Source: Flavobacteriaceae bacterium CP2B
GTDB lineage: Bacteria; Bacteroidota; Bacteroidia; Flavobacteriales; Flavobacteriaceae
Assembly: GCA_001683825.1 (NCBI GenBank)
Contig: LXTR01000048.1
Coordinates: 124,001 to 188,000 of the forward strand
Direction of reading: 5' to 3'
Length of the DNA stretch: 64,000 nucleotides
Positions 45,969 through 53,830 of the stretch are shown piece after piece. Positions within the stretch are counted from its first letter, which is position 1; every line of letters begins with the position of its first letter. The notes under the pieces were generated by a model. That model was given only the letters and a program-made list of their open reading frames with translations. It had not been told where the DNA came from and did not search any database. The position numbers were made by a program, and so were the translations under genes.

Positions 45969-46983
45969 ACTTGTAATCGATTTGGACAACACCATCACGG
46001 TGGATGTCAAAAGTCTCGACTATCCGGAAAAACCGGTAAATAGCCTTGTTAGGGAGTCGATCCATGAATCAAACAAACAGTTTGATATCACGATTTTCAC
46101 CGCGAGGAACATGAAATCGTATGCCGGTGATCTCGAAAAAATCCACAAATTCACCAAACCCATAGCGCTCAAGTGGTTGGAAGAGCACCAGATCCCGTAT
46201 AACGAGATCATTTTTGGCAAGCCGTATTGTGGCGAAGAAGGCCACTATGTGGATGACAAGAACATATCGGTAGAAGAGTTCGTATTCAAATTTTCCGGGC
46301 CCTTCAAAAATAAGTCACTGGATATCATTGTCCCTTTTTACAATGAAGAAGGGAACATCCTGGAAACCTACAAAGACCTGAAAAAGCTCGAACGCCTGTT
46401 CAATGTCCAGAAGTATATCTTTGTGAATAACGGGTCTAAAGACGGTTCGGCTACCTTGTTTAACGAACTGGTCAACATCGAGAAAAAAATCGACCTGGTC
46501 CATATTGAAAATAACAAGGGGTATGGCAATGGCATCAAGGAAGCATTGCGTAACTGTACCGCAGATTTTTTCCTGTTAAACCATTCCGACAGGCAGTTTG
46601 ATGCGTATTCGTATTTCCTGACGCACCTTGAAGACCTTTCAAAGATTCAAAATCCGACCTCCATTTTTTCGTTGCGGATCAACAGGCCGTCTTCCGACGC
46701 GTTTTTTTCCTACTTCTTACGGCTGTCCCTGAGTGTACTGTCTTTGAAAACCATCAAAGATTTCAATGGACAACCCAAATTAATCGAAAGGAACTTAATT
46801 ACCGACATCGACAAACTCCCCAACGATTTCACGCTGGACCTGATGTTCTATAAGCTTGTCAAACCAAAGCACTTCTTCCCAATCATTGAGAAACCCAGGG
46901 GTAAGGGCGTATCCAGTTGGAACAAGAACCTTGTGGGAAAATGGAAAGTTTTTCTAACCTACCTGATAACTGGTTTAAAATGA
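45955..46983 (+). CDS. HAD-like phosphatase domain fused to GT2 glycosyltransferase
   Basis: A 342-residue two-domain protein. Residues 1-115 form a short HAD-like domain with the DLDNTIT motif (D-x-D-x-T) at residues 8-14, FTARN near 48 and a final VDDKN near 99; it matches the capsule-phosphatase type. Residues 120-342 form a GT-A domain: DIIVPFYNEEGNIL near 122, FVNNGSKDGS near 158 and the divalent-metal position as LNHSDRQFD near 203 instead of the usual DxD. It is translated with its neighbours. A dual-function enzyme that removes a phosphate and transfers a sugar is plausible but unproven. Confidence 0.78.
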   Translation: MKKNKLVIDLDNTITVDVKSLDYPEKPVNSLVRESIHESNKQFDITIFTARNMKSYAGDLEKIHKFTKPIALKWLEEHQIPYNEIIFGKPYCGEEGHYVDDKNISVEEFVFKFSGPFKNKSLDIIVPFYNEEGNILETYKDLKKLERLFNVQKYIFVNNGSKDGSATLFNELVNIEKKIDLVHIENNKGYGNGIKEALRNCTADFFLLNHSDRQFDAYSYFLTHLEDLSKIQNPTSIFSLRINRPSSDAFFSYFLRLSLSVLSLKTIKDFNGQPKLIERNLITDIDKLPNDFTLDLMFYKLVKPKHFFPIIEKPRGKGVSSWNKNLVGKWKVFLTYLITGLK

Positions 46984-48344
46984 CCGAAATCTATTACTTA
47001 GATACTTGCATCCATTCCGATAAGATCAAGGAATTTTCGGTCAGTGCCAAATATTCCGAAATCAGGATCGGGAACAAAACTGTCAGGGAGATCATCGAGG
47101 ATTTATTTCAGCAACAAGACCTGAAAACAATCGATGACGTATCCGCACTGGATCAGCTTACCGCCTCCGATGATATCCTGATCTTTAGCACCAGCGTATT
47201 TTCAAAAGACCTGCCAGCGCTTGCAAAATTCCTGAAATTCTCCAGTTATTCGATGATCAACGCCTTCTGGGGCCATCAAAACTGCTTTATCTACAAAGGA
47301 AACAAAGACCGGTTTGTTTCCTATATTACGGAGAATAGCAGGAAAGACATCTATTTCTTGCATTTCCCGGAGTATATTTTAGACCTCACCTCGCTGCATG
47401 AAGTGAAGGCCCTGTTGAGCAACAGCCATGATTCACGGCATTTCAACGACATCAAAAGTGTCGGGGAACTGTATATCAAAAAGTCGTCAAATGCGACCAA
47501 ATTACAATCCGAATACGACTTCCTCAACAATGTACCCGATCATTTAAAACGATATTATGTCCAGGTCTTCGAGTTTTCCCGGGATCCGGAGTTTGCGCAA
47601 TATTCCATGGTCTCTTATGACTATAAGGACGTTTCCCATTTGTATTTGTCCAATAGCCTGAATGAAGAATCTTTCCAGATACTCATGTCATTGATTAAGA
47701 AGTATTTTGAGGATTCCAGGAACGTGGCAGCAATCAAATATGAAAAAAATTCCTTTGAAGACCTGATACGGAAGAACAGCAGCCGTTTGGAACAATTGAA
47801 GGATGTTTCGTATTATGAAGCCCTAAACTCCTTCCTCATAAACTACAAGGGGATTTCTATAAGTGACCACCACGAAAGGATAGAAAGGGAGTTAAAAAAA
47901 CGGGAAAGGACCTACCGGAAAGCGAACTATATCTTTTCCCATGGAGATCTGTGCTTTTCCAATATCCTGTTCTCCCCGCAAAACATGGACATGAAACTCA
48001 TAGACCCTAAGGGGTTTGAAAACAATGGCATGCGGTCGCCTTATTACGATATGGCCAAGTTGTCTCATTCCATTTACGGGAATTACGATCTGATTATCAA
48101 CAGCATGGCGGCAATCGATTTTGATGAAGAAATGAATGCCCGACTTAATTTTTCAACATACGACTACATCAAAAATTTTGATTCCCTGTTTCTGAACCTG
48201 GTCAAAAGCATGAAACTGGATATGACCCTGATCAGGCTTGTTGAAGCCTCTTTTTTCCTAAGCATGATCCCCTTTCACTATGAAAACAAAAGAAAGGCCT
48301 TTATGTTATGCTTGAGGTCCGTTGAAATATTTGAAGAGCTATAA
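46980..48344 (+). CDS. APH-fold phosphotransferase with unknown N-terminal domain
   Basis: A 454-residue protein whose start (ATGA) overlaps the HAD-GT2 stop. Residues 1-150 form an unrecognised domain (SDDILIFSTSVFSKDLPALAKF near 81). Residues 160-454 resemble an APH/choline-kinase-like domain: ELYIKKSSNATKLQSEYDFL near residue 164 as a lobe with Lys, the catalytic loop IFSHGDLCFSNILFSP near 320-335 and the metal-binding MKLIDPKGF near 340. It probably phosphorylates a small alcohol or sugar. It closes the glycan cluster and, with the nucleotidyltransferase, would form a kinase plus activation pair. Confidence 0.72.
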   Translation: MTEIYYLDTCIHSDKIKEFSVSAKYSEIRIGNKTVREIIEDLFQQQDLKTIDDVSALDQLTASDDILIFSTSVFSKDLPALAKFLKFSSYSMINAFWGHQNCFIYKGNKDRFVSYITENSRKDIYFLHFPEYILDLTSLHEVKALLSNSHDSRHFNDIKSVGELYIKKSSNATKLQSEYDFLNNVPDHLKRYYVQVFEFSRDPEFAQYSMVSYDYKDVSHLYLSNSLNEESFQILMSLIKKYFEDSRNVAAIKYEKNSFEDLIRKNSSRLEQLKDVSYYEALNSFLINYKGISISDHHERIERELKKRERTYRKANYIFSHGDLCFSNILFSPQNMDMKLIDPKGFENNGMRSPYYDMAKLSHSIYGNYDLIINSMAAIDFDEEMNARLNFSTYDYIKNFDSLFLNLVKSMKLDMTLIRLVEASFFLSMIPFHYENKRKAFMLCLRSVEIFEEL

Positions 48345-48869
48345 AGGTTCCCTGCCGGCAAGGCGCAGCCTGCCGGTTTGCGCTAAAAAAGCGTACCCCC
48401 TTGCTCATGAACGCGCTTCGTCCCCTTGATCCTTCGGCCAGGCCACGACGGCCGTCCGTATTGCCTGAAACGGCAGTCGGATCCCTACCATAGTATCGCG
48501 AAAGCACATCCTCGTGGCCCCCGGCGGGTCGCTGACTATGCTTTACCATGGCTAACTTCCTGTGCTCTACTTCATAAAACCAGGTATTCCGGGGCGCGCC
48601 CTCATCTGCCAGCCGAACAGCCCGCCAGGTCTGTGGAAGTCCCGACCGGGAGCGTTGGGCAAAAAACCTGTAACCACGCCAAGGCTATGAAAGCAGAGGG
48701 AGCTCTTCGGCAGTGAAAAACGCCGTCGGGACCTTCGGCCTCCCCTGGTGTGGGCCTCGTAGAGGTTTGTCATTGGAAAAAGCAATTGAAGGAGGGGAAA
48801 ATGAAAAAGGGCTTGCCTTTCCTTGCTTGCTGCAAACGCTATCTTTGCAACAACCACCAAAACAACGTG
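48345..48869. other. GC-rich non-coding region after the glycan cluster (525 bases)
   Basis: Several open frames run through it but none has a recognisable domain or credible start. GGCCACGA (48441-48448) and TCGTGGCC (48512-48519) form an inverted repeat around 63 bases. Base composition flips back to GC-rich at the cluster boundary. The 3' end holds the antiporter promoter. It may carry a structured RNA or a decayed element, but I cannot name one. Confidence 0.5.
48840..48847 (+). promoter_or_regulatory. Promoter -7 box of the K+/H+ antiporter
   Basis: TATCTTTG, an exact TAnnTTTG match, gives an expected leader of about 19 bases before the ATG at 48870. No good -33 box is seen. It supports starting the antiporter at 48870 rather than 120 bases upstream. 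Confidence 0.5.
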
Positions 48870-50336
48870 ATGAACATAACGATCGAAAATATTCTGCTGA
48901 TTGGCTCCGTCTTGCTTTTGATAAGCGTCCTGGTCGGCAAGCCGTCCTACAGGTTCGGGGTCCCCACGTTGTTGATATTTTTGGCTATTGGCATGTTGGC
49001 CGGTTCAGAGGGCATAGGGGGCATTTATTTCGACAATCCGGAGATTGCACAGTTTATCGGTATTGTTTCCCTCAACTTCATCCTGTTCTCAGGCGGTCTC
49101 GATACGAACTACGATACGGTAAAACCGATTCTAAAAGAAGGGCTGGCCCTGTCTACACTGGGGGTCATGCTGACTGCGGTATCACTCGGACTTTTTGTAT
49201 GGTTCATGACCGACTTCACCATTTACGAGAGCATGTTATTGGGGTCCATCGTCTCGTCTACAGATGCGGCGGCGGTATTTTCCATCCTGCGTTCCAAGAA
49301 TATCGCCCTGAGAGAGAATCTGAGGCCGACTTTGGAACTCGAAAGCGGGAGCAACGACCCGATGGCCTATGTCATGACGATTGCTTGTTTGACCCTGGTT
49401 ATGAACCAGGACCAAAGCCTGCTGGCTACCCTCCCGTTCTTTTTGCAGCAGATGGTCCTGGGAGCCCTGGCCGGATGGGGCTTTGGGCGTTTGAGTAAAA
49501 TCGTCATCAACAGGATAAAACTGGATTTTGAAGGGCTTTATCCCGTATTGGTGATCGCGTTGATGTTCATCACCTTTTCGGCAACGGACTTTGTGGGCGG
49601 TAACGGTTTTTTGGCCATCTACATTTGCGCGGTCTATCTGGGAAATCAAGACCTGATCCACAAGAAGACCATCATGAGAATGTACGATGGCCTGGCATGG
49701 TTGATGCAAATTGTACTGTTTCTAACCCTGGGGCTGCTGGTCTTCCCTTCCCAAATTGTTCCCGTAATCGGTATCGGGTTGCTGATTTCCCTTTTCCTGA
49801 TCATCGTGGCACGACCTGTTGGCGTTTTCATCAGCCTGATTTTTTTCAAAATGAAATTGAGAAGGCGGTTTTATATTGCCTGGGTCGGATTGCGGGGTGC
49901 GGCCCCCATTGTGTTCGCTACATATCCGCTATTGGCCGGGATCGACAAGGCCAGCATGATCTTTAACATCGTCTTTTTTATTTCGGTTACCTCGGTGCTT
50001 ATTCAGGGAACCACGCTGAGTGTTGTGGCTAAATGGTTGGGTGTGGTCTTGCCCGAAAGCACCAAGATCATAACCCCAACCGATGCCTTTCTGGCCGAGA
50101 ATCCCAAAACGGCGATGAAGGAAATTCTTATAACCCCCCATTGTAAGGCCGCCCACAAAAAAATTGTAGATCTAAAGTTTCCCCCAAACGCCATTATCGC
50201 AATGATCAAACGCGATGGCACTTACCTGGTACCCAACGGCTCTACCATTATCGAATCCAATGATATCCTGATCGTCCTTTCCGATACCGAGGAAGGGTTG
50301 GACAAAGTGGATGCATGCCTGCTCCGGAGTGTTTAA
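48870..50336 (+). CDS. Potassium/proton antiporter with C-terminal TrkA_C domain (CPA1/NhaP2-like)
   Basis: A 488-residue inner-membrane antiporter. I place the start at the ATG at 48870 (MNITIENILLIGSVLLL), matching the promoter. About 12 hydrophobic helices carry the CPA1 landmarks: FRFGVPTLLIFLAIGML-type start near 29, SSTDAAAVFSILR near residue 130, ESGSNDPMAYVMT near 157 and a late WVGLRGAAPIVFATYPL near 340. The last 75 residues form a TrkA_C/RCK-type regulatory domain. It maintains potassium and pH balance. Stands alone on the plus strand and converges on tRNA-Val(UAC). Confidence 0.88.
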   Translation: MNITIENILLIGSVLLLISVLVGKPSYRFGVPTLLIFLAIGMLAGSEGIGGIYFDNPEIAQFIGIVSLNFILFSGGLDTNYDTVKPILKEGLALSTLGVMLTAVSLGLFVWFMTDFTIYESMLLGSIVSSTDAAAVFSILRSKNIALRENLRPTLELESGSNDPMAYVMTIACLTLVMNQDQSLLATLPFFLQQMVLGALAGWGFGRLSKIVINRIKLDFEGLYPVLVIALMFITFSATDFVGGNGFLAIYICAVYLGNQDLIHKKTIMRMYDGLAWLMQIVLFLTLGLLVFPSQIVPVIGIGLLISLFLIIVARPVGVFISLIFFKMKLRRRFYIAWVGLRGAAPIVFATYPLLAGIDKASMIFNIVFFISVTSVLIQGTTLSVVAKWLGVVLPESTKIITPTDAFLAENPKTAMKEILITPHCKAAHKKIVDLKFPPNAIIAMIKRDGTYLVPNGSTIIESNDILIVLSDTEEGLDKVDACLLRSV

Positions 50337-50418
50337 TCCCCGGAATCCGTAAGGTCGCCCGCCCGCAATGGCAGCGAAGGTCCCCGACCCAAGCATCGGG
50401 ATAGAAACCGAAACCCTC

Positions 50419-50449
50419 AGCCCGCTGTTCGCGGGCTGCTGGCTTTTTT
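50419..50449 (+). terminator. Terminator downstream of the K+/H+ antiporter
   Basis: CAGCCCGC and GCGGGCTG form a perfect 8-base-pair stem around a 5-base loop, followed by CTGGC and a six-T run. It stands about 85 bases past the antiporter stop, just beyond a GC-rich segment holding the 12-mer also present in the 17.5 kb repeat. Confidence 0.7.
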
Positions 50450-50498
50450 CATTTCCTTCCGCCAACGGAAACTACGTTTCTCGGCTTCAGGAAATGAA
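50446..50498. repeat. Inverted repeat between convergent terminators (tRNA-Val(UAC) copy)
   Basis: TTTCATTTCC (arm at about 50447) pairs with GGAAATGAAA (50490-50499), with an inner AAAC and GTTT core around TAC. The arrangement mirrors that at 17941-17994 in both order and pairing but with different bases, so it looks like a conserved structural design. Confidence 0.6.
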
Positions 50499-50526
50499 AA
50501 AACCCGCGCCTTCCGGCGCGGGTTTT
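50497..50526 (-). terminator. Terminator of tRNA-Val(UAC)
   Basis: Minus-strand hairpin AACCCGCGCC with GGCGCGGGTT, 10 base pairs with a four-base loop, followed by a T-run. It begins 11 bases beyond the tRNA 3' end. Confidence 0.85.
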
Positions 50527-50536
50527 CTGAGTGATG

Positions 50537-50611
50537 TGGGCCCTACTGGATTCGAACCAGTGACCCCCTGCTTGTAAGGCAGGTGCTCTGAACCAGCTGA
50601 GCTAAGAGCCC
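50537..50611 (-). tRNA. tRNA-Val, anticodon UAC
   Basis: A full cloverleaf of 75 bases: acceptor GGGCTCT/AGGGCCC with discriminator A and two G-T pairs, D-arm GCTC/GAGC, anticodon stem CCTGC/GCAGG with loop CTTACAA (anticodon UAC, valine) and T-arm ACTGG-TTCGAAT-CCAGT. CCA is not encoded. Together with the GAC gene at 18035 it covers all four valine codons. Confidence 0.95.
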
Positions 50612-50732
50612 CACAATTTTTTTTATACCTCCTTTAAATCGGCCGGCATGCCCCCCAATAGCTGCATGGCAGCGTAGGAGGGTGCAAATATAGGACAGTT
50701 TTTTATTACCGGAAACAAAAATCCTGAAAAAT

Positions 50733-51944
50733 TTAAAGGGCGTCCGCCACGGTAAAGGTACTGCCCCCCAAATAGATTACATCGGCTTCCGAAGCCCTTT
50801 CCAATGCAGCCATCAGGGCCTGGGGGACACTGTCGTAAACCGAGCCTGCCAGCCCATATTTAGCGGCCCTGGCCTGTAAGAGTTCGGCATCCAGGCCCCT
50901 GGGGATATTGGCGCGGCAAAAATAGTAGGATGCGTGCTTTGGAAAAAGCGGCAGGATCTGCTCTAAATTCTTTTCCCTGACAAATCCCAGTACAAAATGC
51001 AGGCGGTCATGGGGCTGGTGTTTTACCTGGGCTACGGTAAGGGTAAGCCCTTCACTGTTGTGCGCCGTGTCAAAGATCACCCTGGGCCGCTCCCGCACAA
51101 TTTGCCAGCGCCCCAGGAGGCCCGTATTTTCAACCACGTTCATCAGTCCCGCCCTGATATGCGACTCCCGTACTTCAAAATGCCTCAAACTAGCCAAGGT
51201 GGCCAGTACGCCCTTGACGTTCCTGCTCTGGTAATCCCCCAAAAGGCAGGTAGGATATACCTTATCAACCGTTTGGTCGGCGAAGGTGATCGGTGCGTTT
51301 CTCTCTTCGGCGACCTCCTTGAAAACTGAACCCACTTCTTCCTGGGTCTCACTGATCACCACGGGCACCCCCGGTTTGATAATACCGGCTTTTTCGCGGG
51401 TTATCTTGAGCAGGGTATCCCCCAGCGTTTCCGTATGGTCCATCCCGATATTGGTGATCAGCGAAACCTCGGGCCGGATGATATTGGTCGAATCCAACCG
51501 CCCCCCCAGCCCTACCTCTATGACAGCGATATCTACCTTTTCCCTTGCAAAAAAATCAAAGGCCATCCCCACCGACATCTCAAAAAAGGAAAGCCGGTGT
51601 TTCTGCAGGTAAGGCCGGTGTTCCTCAATAAAAGACACCACCGCGGCCTTGCCGATAGTAGACCCGTTGATCTTTATGCGCTCCCTGAAATCCTTCAGGT
51701 GGGGAGAGGTGTACAGCCCGGTTCTATACCCGGCCTCCTGCAATACCGAAGCCAGCATGTGGCTGCTGGAACCCTTGCCATTGGTCCCCGCCACATGGAT
51801 GCTCCTGAATTTGGCCTCGGGCTGGCCCAGGTGCTCCGCGAAAGCCTGTATGTTATCTAACTTGGCATTCAGGGCCGAGGTTCCAAGATGCTGGTACATT
51901 GGAAGTTGGGCAAACATCCAGTCCAATGTCTCCTTATAGGTCAT
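50733..51944 (-). CDS. folC: Bifunctional folylpolyglutamate/dihydrofolate synthase
   Basis: A 403-residue Mur-ligase-like enzyme that adds glutamates to folates. The ATP-binding VAGTNGKGSSSHMLASVL is near residues 50-67, the conserved YTSPHLKDFRERIKING near 78, VGLGGRLDSTNII near 141 and the closing FDTAHNSEGL near 288. The length fits the family (about 400-430). Encoded on the minus strand upstream of tRNA-Val(UAC), with no same-strand operon partner. Confidence 0.93.
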   Translation of the reverse strand: MTYKETLDWMFAQLPMYQHLGTSALNAKLDNIQAFAEHLGQPEAKFRSIHVAGTNGKGSSSHMLASVLQEAGYRTGLYTSPHLKDFRERIKINGSTIGKAAVVSFIEEHRPYLQKHRLSFFEMSVGMAFDFFAREKVDIAVIEVGLGGRLDSTNIIRPEVSLITNIGMDHTETLGDTLLKITREKAGIIKPGVPVVISETQEEVGSVFKEVAEERNAPITFADQTVDKVYPTCLLGDYQSRNVKGVLATLASLRHFEVRESHIRAGLMNVVENTGLLGRWQIVRERPRVIFDTAHNSEGLTLTVAQVKHQPHDRLHFVLGFVREKNLEQILPLFPKHASYYFCRANIPRGLDAELLQARAAKYGLAGSVYDSVPQALMAALERASEADVIYLGGSTFTVADAL

Positions 51945-52056
51945 AGGACATGCATTAGGATGCCAAATGTACTAAAATACGCCGGGTTCCGTGATATCTG
52001 TTTCTAATGGGAAGCAAAAAAAGGAAGTTGCTCCTCAGGCCCGCTTTCACCCCATG

Positions 52057-53676
52057 TCAATCCCCGTTAAAAAACACCATAATGCTGATGACAATGGCAA
52101 GGACCAAAACCGAGATAAGGATGTCCAGCCAGCCATAACTGTTCTTGTTTTTGGCCTTTTCCTCGGCCGAAATAGTGCCAAAGGTGAGGTTGGCTATTTT
52201 CGCGGCTGAAGGAGCAGGCGTCAGCAGACTCACTGCCAGGGCAAACACAACACAGCCCAGGAAAAACCAGGCGCCAAAGGTAAGGAAGTTCATATCACCC
52301 ATCCTGAACAGGAATCCGTTGGGGTCCAGGGAGCCCTTGACCAATTCGAGGACAATACGCAGTGCAGCGACCACGATCCCGACCACCAGGGTGGCAAAAG
52401 CCCCGTGGGCGTTCATGCGCTTATGGAAGATCCCCAGCACGAAAACCGCGGTAATCGGGGGTGCTATATACGATTGCACACTTTGCAGGTATTCATACAA
52501 TACCCCCGAAATATTGGCCATGATTGGTATCCAGATTATCCCGATGATCACGGTGATCACCGTGGCAATTTGCCCGGTGCGTACCAGGCGCTTCTCCGGG
52601 GTGTTGGGACGCAGCTTCTTGTAAATATCTACCGTAAACAGCGTAGAACAGGAATTAAAAACCGAAGCCAGGGAACTCATCAGCGCCGCCAGCAATCCTG
52701 CTGCCACCAGGCCGCGCAGCCCCGAAGGCAACAAGTTGCTCATCAGCACAGGGAAGGCCTCGTCCGGGCTGTCCCAATGCAGTTCGCCCCGCATTTTCAG
52801 GGCAAGGGCAATGACCCCCGGGATCAGGAACAGGAATACCGGCATCAACTTCATCACCGCGCCAAAAATGGTCCCCCTGCGTCCCTCTTTGATATTCCTG
52901 GCCGTCAGTGCCCGCTGTACGATGTACTGGTCTGTACACCAGTACCAGATGCCCACTATGGTGCTCGAAATCACCAGGGACGGCCAGGGAAAATCAGGAT
53001 CTGAAGGTGGCCGCCACATATCGAGGTATTCCGGGGTCACCGTATCGACCATGCTTTGCCAGCCCCCTACCTTGTCCAAACCGATAAATGTGAGAACGGC
53101 CGCGCCCAGGACCAGCAATACCGCCTGCAGTGTCTCTGTATACACCACGGCACGCATCCCGCCAAGCACCGTATACACCCCGGTGAGGACAACCGTGGCT
53201 ATGGCTCCCGTCCAGAAGTCAATCCCCAAAAGGGCAGACACTACCACCCCCCCGGCGTAAATGGTCACCGAGATCTTGGTCAGGACATAGGCTACAATGG
53301 AAAAAACCGAAAGCACCCAGCGCGACCGGGCGTCGAACCGTTTTTCCAGGAATTCGGGCATGGTAAAAACGCCGCTTCGGGCGTAAAAGGGCAAAAATAC
53401 CCAACCCAGCAACAAAACGATCCAGGCGTGGATCTCGTAGATCAACATGGGTAATTTGTCACTGGCGCCGGCCCCTGCCAGCCCCACTACGTGTTCAGAA
53501 CCAATATTGGAGGCAAAAATGGAGGCCCCCACGACAAACCATCCCACATTCCTGCCGGCCAGGAAATAGTCTTCGGTATTTTCTTTTTTCTTGCGGATTA
53601 CCCAGACCGCTATTCCCAGCAACAGCAGGAAATACAGGGCGATACTGATCCAATCAAAGGTGTCGAGCATTTGCAT
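52057..53676 (-). CDS. SSS-family sodium/sugar symporter
   Basis: A 539-residue sodium:solute symporter with about 14 membrane helices. SSS landmarks include the N-terminal YFLLLLGIAVWVIRKKKENTEDYFLAGR near 15-42, WFVVGASIFASNIGSEHVVGLAGAGA near 46 and GLRGLVAAGLLAALMSSLASVFNSCSTLFTVD near 320, a sodium-site region. It is directly downstream of araA-type genes on the same strand, so L-arabinose is the likely cargo, as in vSGLT-like transporters; this is inferred from context. It is the last gene of the ara cluster. Confidence 0.87.
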   Translation of the reverse strand: MQMLDTFDWISIALYFLLLLGIAVWVIRKKKENTEDYFLAGRNVGWFVVGASIFASNIGSEHVVGLAGAGASDKLPMLIYEIHAWIVLLLGWVFLPFYARSGVFTMPEFLEKRFDARSRWVLSVFSIVAYVLTKISVTIYAGGVVVSALLGIDFWTGAIATVVLTGVYTVLGGMRAVVYTETLQAVLLVLGAAVLTFIGLDKVGGWQSMVDTVTPEYLDMWRPPSDPDFPWPSLVISSTIVGIWYWCTDQYIVQRALTARNIKEGRRGTIFGAVMKLMPVFLFLIPGVIALALKMRGELHWDSPDEAFPVLMSNLLPSGLRGLVAAGLLAALMSSLASVFNSCSTLFTVDIYKKLRPNTPEKRLVRTGQIATVITVIIGIIWIPIMANISGVLYEYLQSVQSYIAPPITAVFVLGIFHKRMNAHGAFATLVVGIVVAALRIVLELVKGSLDPNGFLFRMGDMNFLTFGAWFFLGCVVFALAVSLLTPAPSAAKIANLTFGTISAEEKAKNKNSYGWLDILISVLVLAIVISIMVFFNGD

Positions 53677-53830
53677 AGTGATGATTGTTTGGTCAATTAT
53701 TTATAGTATTGGGTGGTCGTATAATGAGCTCCCGGGAAAGGGGTCGCCAATACCGTGAGTCCCGGCAAACAGACGGGAACATACCGTACATATAGGGGTT
53801 TCGTTGTTTCACTTAATGAGGGTTTTACGG

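Noticed and set aside
48426-48716. 96-codon plus-strand frame after the glycan cluster
   Set aside because: No domain, no promoter, low-quality composition; the opposite strand is equally open, as expected of GC-rich non-coding DNA.
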